From positions 18,205,753-18,269,752 of the forward strand of contig HG738138.1 in assembly GCA_000499405.2 (NCBI GenBank): 64,000 bases of DNA, written 5' to 3'. Below, one piece after another: positions 36,601-49,184 of this stretch. The position numbers were made by a program, and so were the translations under genes. The notes beneath the pieces were generated by a model. It was given only the letters and a program-made list of their open reading frames with translations. It was not told where the DNA came from and ran no database searches. Source of the DNA: Onchocerca volvulus (Eukaryota > Nematoda > Chromadorea > Rhabditida > Onchocercidae). Position 1 is the first letter of the stretch; every line of letters starts with the position of its first letter.

Positions 36601-37838
36601 GAGAGAAATCTCCCTATCAGTTGTTTAGTATTCACTTCATTTCATTTATATGTATAAAATATAAAAAATTATATGTGTAGCTGTTTATCTATAACTCTAA
36701 GTCTCTCATGTGAGGATCTGCGATCCCAGTCTCAAATTTCAACCAAGTTGGATTAACCGTTAAACAGGTTTTGATATCAAGATCATTAACTTTTGTTATT
36801 TGACGATTCATTTTGATCAGAAATTCCTAACATAGATGAATGTTCATAATAAAACTGCATAAATTAAAAGGAATGAGCAGATATGATCTACCGTTGTCAA
36901 TAAATAGCATCAACTCTGCTATAACATTATTGAAAAACATGAATGTCAAACTAATTTTGACGATAATGAAAGTGAATAATCGAGAAAGATTAAAATAATT
37001 AAAAATTTGCTCTAAATTGTTATGAGATTATGTTAAGTGATACATGAAAAAGTGGTAAATATATAAATTATATATGAAATTATATATCGTCATATATCAT
37101 ATTATTATAATAATTTTACTGAAATTTCCAAAAAATTTTAAAGAAAGAAAATAATTTTATCATCTTTTCATCTTATTCGTATATTTCATCTTCCATCAAA
37201 ATTGTTCTCGCAAACATCGCAATGCTTGGGCAGTTCGGAACATTCAATCAGAGCCTAGCATTAATCTTTCTTATTCATTAGATGAGAGAATTCTTAAGGA
37301 TCGAAAAAACTGGAAAAATAATTTTTTCTAAGAGTTTGTCTTCTCAGAAGTAATCCAAATAGTCCTACTTATTTCATCTAAATAGATTATTTTATCTAAA
37401 TAAAAATTCATATATGCAAAAAATTGTATGTATGTGAGTACGTGCAGATCCCTTCATTCAAAGTGCATTCAAGTACTAAGAAATTAAATAACCAGGAGAG
37501 AAAAAGAGAGAAAAAAATAGGAAACGAAAAACTAAAAAATTTCCAATATGTCTTTTTTAAATCTTATTTCGGTACCTTTTCTATTCTATTATCCTTTCAT
37601 TACATATCCCTCTCTCAAACTTCTGTTTCATTTTTTTCTGTAGCAATATCATTTTTTTTGAAAAAAAAAAGTCCAACTTTCAATCGGTAAAATATCATTT
37701 CTTTTTTTAAAAAACCACTCTATCTGTATGGTCAGCGTCGGGTTTTAGCATCGGAAAATATGTATTGCAGTAACTGTTCTTAGAAAATCGTGTTAATTTC
37801 GAAATATTTGCAGGTAATCATAAATTTGATTGGAGAAT
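33694..37838. other. Intergenic region upstream of mtk-1, with possible decayed coding on the minus strand
   Basis: mtk-1 (minus) and the neuropeptide gene (plus) diverge from here. Between 34420 and 35589 three unlinked minus-strand open stretches of 70-90 codons follow one another: 35589-35356 (starts MNDYNFSSSIDIKQLL, true ATG), 35269-35048 (TERKFIEHIFFFTQKDIHQE) and 34701-34420 (contains TDALNTAFAEVVKCVKDSMH). I see no splice path that joins them and no known domain. The rest, including A/T-rich repeats around 36000-36170, shows nothing I can support. Confidence 0.3.
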
Positions 37839-38696
37839 ATGGTAGATGTAACTCATGCATTGGTATTATTATTAACAATACTTGTAAAATTTGTCCAAGC
37901 ACTACCAATTTTTCAAGAAACGAACTATCAGCCTTTTGCTAATTACTTGAAATCCTTTGATTTCGATCAGCCGAATTTATCATTGGTCAGTTCTTTCTTG
38001 AAAATTTCATTCTTATCATCTGATTAGCGAAATAAACTTCTAGATCATTTATTCGGTTCTTCCTTGAAGATTTCATTCTTATCATTTGATTAACGAAATA
38101 AACTTCTAGATCATTTGTTTCATTTTTGTCGATGAATGGCTAAATATTCATACTGTTTCTACGTTTTTTTTGGGAATCAAATTCAATTACCTTAAACTGT
38201 CTTTAGTTCATTTCTCGTATTTGATTTCTCCTGTGGTATCTTACAGTCTTCTCCATAATAATTTATCGCTTTATTATTCATTTATAAATAGTTCCTCTCA
38301 GAGATCGGTTTTATTTCTTTTATTGCGAATGTATGAGTTTATATGACATTTTCATAATGAATATCAGAATAACTCCAACTGCATATGCGGAAGGGATTCA
38401 GAAACACAATTAACAACCTTTCATGTTTTCTATTAGTCCATCATGAAACAGTTGAAGTGTCCTTTTTCGACAATTTCCGAAGATCAAACGGAATCATATT
38501 AGGCTTTAACAGCAGGCAGCATATATTAGCATTTATAATTAGTAATGATTTATTTTGTTAAACAAAATACATAAGAATCCATTTTTATATATTCAAATTT
38601 CATTTTCAGGATGAACAATTGTGGCTACCTTTGAATGCGGCAGTGAAGAAAAATATTGCTATAGGACGCAATGATGGTTTCAGGCCTGGCAAGTAA
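37839..38696 (+). CDS. RPamide-type neuropeptide precursor (NLP-2/22/23-like)
   Basis: Short secreted precursor, 77 residues in two exons, 37839-37985 and 38610-38696 (phase 0, GTCAGT donor, CATTTTCAG acceptor). The first exon gives a clear signal peptide (MVDVTHALVLLLTILVKFVQA, cleavage probably before LPIF). The protein ends VKKNIAIGRNDGFRPGK: dibasic KK, then NIAIGRNDGFRP, an amidating Gly and a terminal Lys. After processing this would yield a peptide ending FRP-amide. The core IAIGR..GFRPG is the signature of the nematode NLP-2/NLP-22/NLP-23 peptides, which act through GnRH-receptor-like GPCRs in C. elegans (family knowledge). Here two residues (Asn-Asp) separate IGR from GFRPG where I recall one in NLP-22. 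Only one peptide copy is encoded. The first in-frame ATG is used; the frame upstream opens with TTG. Confidence 0.75.
37990..38121 (+). repeat. 66-bp tandem duplication at the start of the neuropeptide-gene intron
   Basis: Two copies of a 66-base unit, starting near 37990 and 38056, differ at about seven positions. They begin just after the 5' splice site of the RPamide precursor and fill the first 130 bases of its intron. Confidence 0.85.
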
Positions 38697-41362
38697 CTGG
38701 AAATTCTTAAAACAGTTGAAATAAATTGTGATAGCATGTTGAAATGTTTGTATTCCAACAAGCCAAATTGAATTATCTTGTATCAGAACATCAATAAAGT
38801 TCAAATTTTCAATTTTTCAGTGAAAATTACTCGTAAATTTTGCAAATCTTAATAAAATTTGATCATTTTTTTGGAAAGTCGAAAAATCCATGATTAAAAC
38901 AAAAAACAATGTGGATCGGAATATATTTTCATATTGCATCAGAATATTACCAAGCTCTTCGTCCATCTGAAATATTCCTGGATTTTCAGGAAGAAGTATT
39001 TCGATTTTTCTCTCGTCTCGATTTTTGATTATGTGAAGTCCTAATAATTCTTGCCTTGTTGCTTCGTCGATAAATTTTGTTAGAACTACATTTTTCTTTT
39101 CTTCGCTTAGGATTTCTGAAAACATTTGCATTAGAATATTTTATTATTGTCAGATCTTTTTCATTTTCTTTTCATTGAAAAAAAAAAAAATTAAAAATAA
39201 AGAAATGAAGTCAGCCATTAGTAAGGGACTGCTCTAATAAAACTGTTTTTATTTCTTGACTAGATTGGAAAAGCATAAAACTATCATTTTCATGATGAAA
39301 AGATGACAGAATTCATTCCGCAAAATTTGACTAAAAAGTTTTAACTATGAATAGCAAAACTCCAAAAATATTCCTACCGTTTATAGGAATATGATAGAAT
39401 GAAATAGAAATTGAATATTTAGATTAATGGCCAAATTTAAAAAAGAAACAGGAAAGAATGCATTCGTTCAGAAATGAATAAATTTCAATGTTTTTTTTCC
39501 AACATCTGATGGAAATTTTGAATATTTGAAAATTAATATTGAAAATTTTGAAAGAAATATTAACTACAAAGTATAGCAACACCTAAAGATCGAAAAATTC
39601 TTAAATCATGCACTTTTTTCTATTTGCCATTCTTCCATTATCATTCCTCCTGATAATATCAACAGTTCAGTTAAAGAAACTAAAAAGGCAGAAAATGCTA
39701 AATCAGATAAAAATCACATACATATCGAGTTATGTATCAGGATAGATTAATATCTCTTTGTGCTGTTTCCTCTTGCAAATAATCCAAAATCAAAAGATAT
39801 ATTGAAAAGGATGTATTGATATGTTTTTTTCACCTTTTCCGGATTGAGAATCGGAAATATAGTGGGCATAAAGACTTGCATTATAAATGATATGTGCATA
39901 AAATTTGACCGTAATTTTGCAAAGTAGTCAAAATACGATAGCAATATAATGTTTTAGTATCTTAAAAACGAGTACTGGAAAAGGGAAGGTTCATGGAAAA
40001 TGGGCAGAGGAATGGAAATGATAATTTACTGAAGTATTCGTTAGTTAAACAAAGAAAATAAGAATAGAGGTAGATGAAATGCATAAAAAAGCATGCAAAA
40101 TGACGATAAAAATTTATTATCACTGAGTCAAAGTTTGACCAGTTTTTAATTGATTGGTAGTATTGTGATAAAATATCGAGAAGTAGTCACATTGAAGATA
40201 GGAAAAAAAACTGGCCAGAATTTGCAATAACTTACCGTACAGCATGATCAATATAATAAGCTTGATCAAATCTTTAATTGAATGATCGTTTTACTTAATA
40301 TCATTTTTCACTGCGCATTCTTGCGGAATTTTGATTAATAGAAATACACAAATATTATAAATCATATAGAAGCACTTCTTTATTGCAAGCATTTGTATCA
40401 GTCGTGATAAGCAATGAAATATTAAGAAATTAAGAAATTAAATCTGAATCAATCTTTTTAAGAATGATTAATTCAGGAATATTCGCTATTATTATTTGTC
40501 AACAGTGACAAGTTTTTTTTTTTTTAAATTTATGTTTAAAGGTCAGTCGATCGCATCTTCAACTTTTCATCCTCTCGAACTTGTTGTTTTTTGACTATTC
40601 AACATATCATGATTCTCCGATGAATCGAAAAGGAAAAATTTCATCCAGGTATTAGATTATCAGATTCAAACAATAGATAAGTGAAATGCGATTGTAGAAG
40701 AAAAAAACGATGAAACTGTTTTAATATATTAATCATATTTTGGATCTTGGGCTCGTCCATCTGTGTCGCTTTTCTATGCAATATGCAAACATAATCTTTT
40801 TGATAGAATTGATTAAGAGAGAAATGAAATGGTCTACTATACTCTCTGTATCATTTCCGGATTGTCTTTTGAAAACATTTCTATCTTATAGTTTATAGCT
40901 TTGATTTCAATCATTCTCAACAGATCTTCAAGAAAATGTCGTCAATCTATATCCACCAACAATTTTCAGAGAAACAGCGCCAGGTTTGTTTTTCCAAATA
41001 TTGAAGATATTCACACATATCAATAAATGCTTGGCACAATTCCACCGAATTATAAAGAATATATACTATTTGCAGATGAAAGATCTTAACAGTAAATAAA
41101 GTTATTCAGTTTAAGTTATTCAGTAGCAGTTTGACCTGGAATCAGACAAAATTTGGCTTTGAAATTAGAATAACAAAAATTTGACTTCAGCCTTATAACA
41201 ATTAAACAATTGTCAGGAAACATTTCTTGATTGTTATTCTGAAATGAATAGTCTGTTTTATTCATCATACGGTTGTATCTGCAAGAAATTTGATTGAAAT
41301 TTATTTAAATATATGATTTTAATTCTCAGGATTGAAATGAACATGAATTGCAATTTATATTT
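38697..41362. other. Intergenic region with weak ORFs on both strands
   Basis: On the minus strand 39121-38817 follows GTTTTCAG and reads EILSEEKKNVVLTKFIDEAT, then ELLGLHIIKNRDERKIEILL and PENPGIFQMDEELG up to a possible GGTAATA donor. An upstream stretch 39944-39830 ends PTIFPILNPEK at a GTGAAA donor, but the phases do not match, so any gene here needs another exon. On the plus strand 39608-39745 encodes 45 residues starting MHFFLFAILPLSFLLIISTV, which looks like a signal peptide. None is firm. 39950-41360 shows nothing. Confidence 0.3.
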
Positions 41363-44300
41363 TTAAGTCTGCGAAACACGGATTGGATTGTTGGTGGCAC
41401 GAAATACGTCGAATGAGCAGAGCAACTCATTATCAACAGTCATTATTGCTGCAGCATTATCAAATTCACCGCAATAATGTGGAGCCGAAAAGATAGTCAC
41501 CAATTTACGATTCGCAAAAAATTCATATCCATCTTGGACGACCTGATGTGCTCTAAAGAATTTTTTAAGCAAAGAGGTCAGTTGTTCGATTTTGCTTTTA
41601 ATTTTCTTCAAGATATTGAAATGTATGCTCTTTTTTCCCTTGTAATAGATAATTTTCATTTTTTCATTTATTGTCATTCTTTAGTGAAAAGAACAATTCA
41701 AAATAATAAGCTAATAAATAACACTGTGGAAAAAATTGAAAGTCGCAAATTAAATTCAACTTCATGTGCATTTGCAAAAATATTTTTTTTCTGGATTTCA
41801 GCTAATTGGAATTTCATTAAACTTAATAAGTTTTGAAAATTTATTGATATATCACTTAAAATTAAAATTTAACATTTTTTTTTTTCGGCACAGTGGTTTC
41901 GATTATATTGAGTTGTGATCGCTTCTGACCAGGATTATTTTTATAATAATTTGATTTATAGTATTTATTCACTTCCTATGCAATATTCCACATCACAAAA
42001 CACATAAGACTTTCTCCCGAATTACCTGATGAATGATAATTAATGTTGAAATTATGCTTGATTTCGAAGCATTTTCCAATCGATAATAAAATTCATGCTT
42101 TCCTACTTCTGATTTTCAATTTAAGCTCTATAAATTCGTATTAAATGGAACCTGGCGATAAGATCAATATTCATCTCTTGACAGAATGAATTCACCACGT
42201 CAGCACCGAAAACATAAGATACACCTCGTGTATTCTGTTGCCAACCACGAACCCATTTATCTGGATCTGCCCAAAGCAAATCGATATGGATCGAAGGATT
42301 CGGTGGATCCACGGGTCTTTCGATATGCATTAACTTTATACAAGATTATTCTATTTTAAGTAAATAACTTTCGAAAAAATGGTGATCCAAAAAATTCTTT
42401 TAAGGCCAGAAAAAAGCTTTCTGAAACAGATGTTAACGGCGTTGGTCATTTGTTGTCAAATATAAGTTTGTTGGAAAAAAGAATTGGTGATGCTAGAATC
42501 TTATTAGATGAGTAATTAATTAACCTGATCCCAACTGGTTAGTTTTGGCGACAAACCACCATGCATGCAAAATATTTTCCCCGCTATTACGCAACAAAAT
42601 TGCAGACAATTAAATACATCCTGTAGTACTGATCAATTTTTGGGTAAATGCAGTTGACCATTATAAGTTTCAAGAAAAAAATAAGAGAAAAAAGTTGCAA
42701 AAATGGATCTCATCTTTAGACTTAGATTCATTTTCAGGAATTCAAATTGGGTTTAAGCATCTTAATTTTATTTGCTTTTGTCTTTTAGCAGAAATTAAGA
42801 GATGACGTTGTGAATGACTTAAGAAATTGTACAGATAAACTGTGTTTTTTTTTTTTTTTTTACAAATGAAAATATTCGGCAATTCATAATTCTCAATAGA
42901 AAGAAGTTTTCCGGATATATTGTCTACCTATCAAATGCATGTTTTATCGACAGTTTAAATACTGATTGATTAGGTTACCTGAAATATCTGCCATAAGCGA
43001 ATACTTTAACGTCGATTGCATTCATTATAAAAACCACAAGCACGATTGATCGCAGCGCATTCATGATTTCCGCGCAATAGAAAGAATTTTTCCGGATATT
43101 TCGTTTTGTAACAGAATTGCAAACAGATCGTTTCTAAGCTTTGTTTACCTCTACAATTTTTTGTTCTCTCTTTCCATTTATATCAGCAGCAAAAAAAAGC
43201 CAAAAGTAAAACAATTTGATTTAACGAAGATATGATGTTGTTTACACGTTATTTTGAATTCTTGAAAATTCATATTTTAAAAAACGAAAAGATTAAGCAA
43301 CAATTCATGACACCAATTGGATTAAATGATAAGCACAGTGCAATCATTTAATGGTACGCGTCAGATGGCAGTAGCATGAGATGTGATAATTTATATGATA
43401 GTATACAGCCTTACAGAAGAATCTCATGACTAGTTTTGATTCATTAATTTAACAGTCTGGATCTTGGCATAGTGTATTGGCCAGAAAGGCCTTCTAATTG
43501 TTTATTGGCTCATTTTGATCTCGTGGTAATAATTAAATCTATCTCCTCAAATTGCAATAAGAAGCCAAAGTAAAATAAAAAGCCCAGCTAATTAGTTTAC
43601 TGGTATGATTACTACCTGTCGACATAATCACCAAGAAAGACATAATTAGCATCCGGTGGAAAACCACAACGATTGTACAGACGAAGTAGGTCTGCATATT
43701 GTCCATGTAAATCCCCATATACCTTAAAAAATAGCAAATCTATTCGTGAAATATTTTATAAATTTCTCCTAATTTTCTCTTCCGATTTTTTCAGGTTTTT
43801 AGTTTGATATAAAAGAAACTAAATGGAAAAATTTTTTAAAATAGCAAAATGAAAAGACAGGTATGAATCCAGAGCGCAAATATTCCGAAAACAAGTTTTT
43901 TTTACTGAAAATTTAAAGACCGATAATGGTATATGCTTGAATCACTGATCAATGTTTCTCAGAAAGCAGAATTACTTTTACAGGTGGTTCAATTTCAATA
44001 AAAGGTGGCTGAGAAAGAAAGATTTGTCGGATTATGCCAAGTAATGGTACTGAAAATAGTGCATCAGAGATCAATGGAAAAATGAACAATGTTTTTATGC
44101 TCGAAAAATAGAATATATTGTTTCTTTTTTTTTTGGAAGATAATTTTCTTTTCCTCTTAGAATTAGCAAAATCGAGCTTAAACAAAAAGAAATAATTAGA
44201 AGAAGTCTAAGCTGTTTGAATTGATTAACATGTCATAGAATAATTTTATCAATTTCCGCGAATGTAATTCGAAACAAACCAATTTCTTGTTCAGAAACAC

Positions 44301-44376
44301 ATTTGGTAAGAGCGACACCACCGCTTAATCCAACTGATAAAAGACGATCAATGAGATCATCAACAGCAAAACTCAT
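41363..44376 (-). pseudogene. PP1-like serine/threonine phosphatase catalytic subunit with one in-frame stop
   Basis: Metallophosphatase of the PP1 catalytic family, in the divergent group expanded in nematodes. Seven exons with closed phases: 44376-44280, 44049-43976, 43722-43616, 43150-42979, 42620-42525, 42333-42152, 41552-41363; 305 codons, close to PP1. All metal and active-site motifs are present: [58 protein letters not shown]. The N-terminus is short (MSFAVDDLIDRLLSVG) and the C-terminal tail ends NNPIRVSQT. Odd point: codon 141 (bases 43008-43006) is TAA, at the Tyr of the PP1 RRY(N/S)I(K/R)LW segment; the frame then continues intact for 164 codons with good splice sites. No splice choice I can see removes it. 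Either a recent pseudogene, a null allele, or a base error; readthrough is unlikely. Divergence from ordinary PP1 (Leu-Gln-Phe for Leu-Pro, Trp in DKWVRGW) argues for a specialised paralogue. Confidence 0.85.
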
Positions 44377-46944
44377 CGTGTGATTAAGCCTGCCCACACA
44401 CTAAAAATTATTCTTTTATAAAATGACTCGTAATTACGGTTTTCACATAAGTTATCAAATTCAAAAATTTGAATGTTGGTCATAAAAACTTAATGATATT
44501 TTGCATACAGTAAAATATCATTAAATTTGTGTTTTGTATATGGATATTGAGATCAAATTTAATGTAAATTCTTTTTGTTTCTCAAGGATAATTTTTTTAA
44601 TCAGCAATCTATTAAAATAATAATGGAGCAAAATTAAATGAGCAAAATTACTATACCAATTTAAAAAATTAAAATCAATTTAACTGCGTAAATTCGTGGT
44701 CATTCGCTTTTGGAATGCAATAAAATTGATAATTTCGCTATGTTGTTTATTGTTAATGGTACCCAGAAATTCTTTTTAGAAGATTTTCGTCATCTGAGAA
44801 AGTTACGAAAACATCAATGGAATATGTAGACTTAGAGACGTTTCATTTAAAGTTAGATATGGTAGTGAGGTAATAGAAATATGTGGCAAAAATTACTGAA
44901 TTAATCTGAATATCTATATTATTCAGTAATTGAATTCAATGTTTTAGAAATTAGAAATGAAAGTGATTTCATTTTTAATTTCAGTAATCAAATAATGTTG
45001 TAAAGTTTGTTATAGACTGAATGTAATCGTTATATCGCCTGCTTCAAATCAAATTGAAATAATTTTTCCATTAGGAAAGGCCTAGAAAAATTACATTAGC
45101 ACAATTTCAAGAATCTTAGAGATGAGTTATACTACAGTATTCAAATTTAATTGGAGCGACTTTTAAAATTACACGGACTATTTTTTTTCTTTTTATCGTT
45201 TCGTTAGATTTAGCGTTTTCATAATAGTTTGGATAGTTTAACAACAATTTTATGTGCTTTTAATTAAAATTAATGAGATATAGAAATCATTGAGTTGCAG
45301 TAATCCTTGATCGCCGTTATCAGGATGATACTAACTGTTTTTCCGTGCGAAAATACACCAGCTGAGTAATTTTCGATAAAAGGGCCATCTGTCCAAATAA
45401 TGATCGAAGAAGACATAATTGGCATCTAATGGGAAAGTGGAAAAACCACATAAATATATATAAAACTTGAAAAACCGTATAAATATGTTTCAGCATATTG
45501 TGCTTTGGATTCTATAATAGTACACAAATTTCATGGGCTTCAATGTAGATTTTAATATATTTTTCTTCAATCTTATTCGAAAAATTAAAAAAGCGTATAA
45601 ATATCATAAGGATCGTGTAAGTTGCAAAATCATTCCAGGATTTATGACGAAAATCATATGAAATTCGAAGTTTAGCTTGAAAATTAGGAGAGAGAATGGA
45701 AAAAGGATAAAACTCTGTGTAAAGTTAAGAAAAGATGTCAAATGTAAATCAACACTACAATACTCGCAAAATATCTTGAATGTACAGAGGAAGTTTAAAA
45801 TACCCGAGGAATTGATCCACCATATCACACATATATTGTACGAAAATAAACATAAAAATAAAAATCATACTTTTGTAATGATTTTAGCAATCATAATTTT
45901 AGGAAATTAAATCTTATTACAGTGTAATTAGCACTGACAAGTACTCTCAGAGAAATAATTAATATTCTGAGCAAAAACTAAAAGATAAATTATGAGTTTT
46001 CATGAAAGGACAATAATAGGAGAATATTCGAAATTTCTTGAATTGATTTCTGAGTTTTGAAACTTCATATTAATTAATTGTATCATTTCTACCAGTGATT
46101 CCATAGACAAGTATTTCATAAAAAAAAAATGAAACTACAAAAAAAAAAAAATGACGTCCAATTATGGAATGCTATTTTCAGAGAGATTTATACAAAGTTA
46201 AATTTGCTAATTGAAGTATATTATAAAAGTGAAAAACCATAATAATACTTGAAAACCTTTGATAGGCTAGCCTTCTGTTTTCGAATTTTAAAGTTAAATC
46301 ACTTTTCCAAGGAATTATTATGCAAAGTATAACGGTCTAATAAAAGAGCAGGTGAAGATCATGAAAAGTCACAGCAGAGGCTAATCTTAAAATGCTTATG
46401 ATACTTGAAGGAATTTCTTTTTTCTTTCACTCGAATTTCGAACCACCAAAATTCAATCCCGATTATAATGGGTTTGGAACTTAATTACAAGAGGTCTGGA
46501 ATGTCGGCTGCAAAAATTCTCATTTTACATCCATAATTAATTTACTGTAATCAAAAGTTACTTGAACGCATTCTGTGTCAGCGAATTCCTATCCTTAGTA
46601 AACGAACTTTAGTAGGAAAAAAATTCAGAAATAAATCAAAGTTATCTCCTGTTTTTATCTATCATTTACTTTTAATCTTCTTATCACAAGTAGATCTATC
46701 TTCAAACATCCCTTTTAAACAAATTTTGAAAGGAATTTAATCCGTACAACTTGCACAACCATAAAACAAAGTTTTAGTTGAAGAAAAGAAAAACAGGAAA
46801 AAGTATGATAGAGAGAGACGAGATCAATAGATAAAGATAATTGTATCATTTAATAGTAATTAGTGTCATTAATTAATCTCAGAAACAATTGTTGGAGATG
46901 AAAGAATGGTAGTGGAAGATTGACATAATTGTATGCTATGACTG
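44377..46944. other. Intergenic region between the PP1-like gene and cal-1
   Basis: Apart from the decayed PP1 exon at 45389-45440 I see no supported feature. An ORF pair at 45604-45910 on opposite strands is a mutual shadow with unconvincing composition. The left end should contain the promoter of the PP1-like gene and the right end the 3' UTR of cal-1. Confidence 0.5.
45389..45440 (-). pseudogene. Decayed copy of a PP1 exon
   Basis: Read on the minus strand this segment gives FPLDANYVFFDHYLDR, clearly related to [16 protein letters not shown] in exon 43722-43616 of the neighbouring PP1-like gene. The metal-binding GD has become DH, and the GT donor after the Arg codon has become AT. No other PP1 exons were found around it, so it is a remnant of a partial tandem duplication about 1 kb upstream of the PP1-like start. 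Confidence 0.75.
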
Positions 46945-49184
46945 TTATCGTTCACTCATCATTTTCACGAACTCCTCATAATCGATGTCACCATCTCCTG
47001 CAAAATAAAAAAATTTGAAAAAATGAATAAATTGCAAGGTTCATTGCCAAGTAAAAATTTTGGAAAATTCAAGAACGATACTTTAAAATTTTCATATCAA
47101 TAAAAAAACGCATGAATTTTGCAACTTATGTGCCAAATTGTGAAAGGATAAAGGAAATAAATTGGTTTTTAAGATGAATTGAAACTTCAAAGTTATACCA
47201 TCTACATCCACTTCTCGGATCATCTCATCCACTTCATCTTCACTGAATTGCATACCCATATGAACCTGAATTGATAAAAATTTATAGAAATTAGCCTTCA
47301 TGTGTTTTCTTCTGCACATTCAAAATTTTTCAGATTGTTGAAATTGATAGGACAGATAAGAGCATAATTGGGCATGGAAGGAAAGACAAGTCCACTTAGT
47401 GCATTTGAATTATTCGATGCAATAAATTAAAATCGATGAAACGGAAAATTTTCGTTAATGCAAGCAATGGCGAGCATAAAATTTATATATCCATATATAA
47501 CATAGTCGAAATAATGTATCCCAATCGATTATTCCAACTGATCAGTAAATTTCAAGTGTGAAAAGTTTTTTTCAAGTTCTAGGTCGAAAAGAAGTGTTTC
47601 TTAGAAATTGGTTTTAAAGAATCACCAATTCATGTTAAGATCTATGCAATTTACCATGAAATACCGGAATTCTTGAGCTGTGATAACACCATTACCGTCT
47701 TTATCAAAAACTCGAAATGCTTCTCTGATCATTTCAGAATCTGTTTCCTTCATCATTCGTTTCATCATTATGCAAAATTCAGCAAATTCGATTTGCCCAT
47801 TACCGTCGATGTCTACTTCATTAATCATTTCCATTATTTCCTGCAACATAGTTCGATACGGTGTTTAGTTTGAAATAAGAAAATATTTCTTGCTCATTTC
47901 TCGTGACATTCACCATTTTTTATTTTGATTTCCTTTCAGACTTTCTGCTTATTAATATTTAAAAATTACACTATCATTTTGCATGATAACACTAGTGACA
48001 TCCCCGGCTTTTAATCCTCAAAAATGTATTAAATTTCGGAAGACATCAAGTAAGAATCGGTGGAACACATTTTGGCGAGCACTGTGTTTTTTGAGCAGCT
48101 AAACAATGATAGATACGACGGTCAAATTAAATTGAATTTTGATCTCAAAAATTTAACGCGAAATTTGTAAGCTAAACAATTTAAGATGTAATTTTTCATA
48201 AATTTTTTCTGATCCATGCGATTTCCATAAACTAGAATTTCACGTACTTGTTCGGTAGGATTTTGTCCCAATGATCGCATCGCAATACCCAATTCTTTAG
48301 TAGAAATAGTTCCATTACGATCTTTATCAAACATCATGAATGCTTCACGAAATTCATCGATTTCTTCAGCTGTTAGCTGCAAATTTTTTTTGTTTTTTTT
48401 TTTTTTTTTGTGGGATTTATAATGTTTAAAAATGAAATTCTATATTAATCATCGAAATGTGATGATATCAAGAACTAGACAGTATCTAAGCGTATCAAAA
48501 TAATATATTCCAGGAATATTAACTTCTCAATTTCAAAAGTTTGAGTTATCCACAGTCTAGTATGAATTAAATAAACGATATTACAGTGTCAACATCGAAT
48601 ATCTTGGATATATGAGAGTAACAAATTCAATTAGAAAAATTCTAGCCAAAGATACATATAGATGTGGAAGTCGGTGTTGGATTTCAATTTTATAATATTT
48701 TCCTTTGACACAAAAATAGTGCACAGTAGACGAGGAATACTTTAAAAAATTCGAAACATTGTGATGATATCGAAAACTGACATATTTATATTTACATGCT
48801 TTTCTTGGCAAGCCTACCGACAGATTCCAAAAGTATTAAAAAACACACAATTCCTCTTGTCGTCTCCCTCTCCATGAAGTACAGACGGTTCATTATTGTG
48901 ATTTACGAAGGTTTCATTATTTCAAAATTCTTATAAATCAATTGATAGTTTATTTTTAAGTAGTGAAGATTTAGCAGACATTTTCAAGCATATCTTTGTG
49001 TGATATTTCATGTCCTACGATAATAAAAAAATCATTTACACGAAAATTATGGTGTTTAATGGATATTTAAAGGAAAAATAAGAAAGTAATGTGAGGAGAA
49101 ATGAGAGGATTATACCTGCTTAATGATATCCTCGTTGAATTGCATCAGACTAGATGATTGCTGACGCGCTGCACTGAGTGCCAT
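46945..49184 (-). CDS. cal-1: Calmodulin-like protein with N-terminal extension, CAL-1 orthologue
   Basis: Four-EF-hand calcium sensor of the calmodulin family. Five exons with closed phases: 49184-49116, 48376-48248, 47840-47655, 47265-47199, 46997-46945; 167 residues. Residues 1-23 ([20 protein letters not shown]) are an extension absent from calmodulin. The loops follow at 40-51 ([12 protein letters not shown]), 76-87 ([12 protein letters not shown]), 112-123 ([12 protein letters not shown]) and 148-159 ([12 protein letters not shown]); all four keep the calcium-coordinating residues. Segments such as [19 protein letters not shown] and [16 protein letters not shown] separate it from true calmodulin and match nematode CAL-1 (family knowledge). 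The ATG lies one base after GTTTTCAG, a probable spliced-leader acceptor. Ends [10 protein letters not shown]. Confidence 0.95.
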
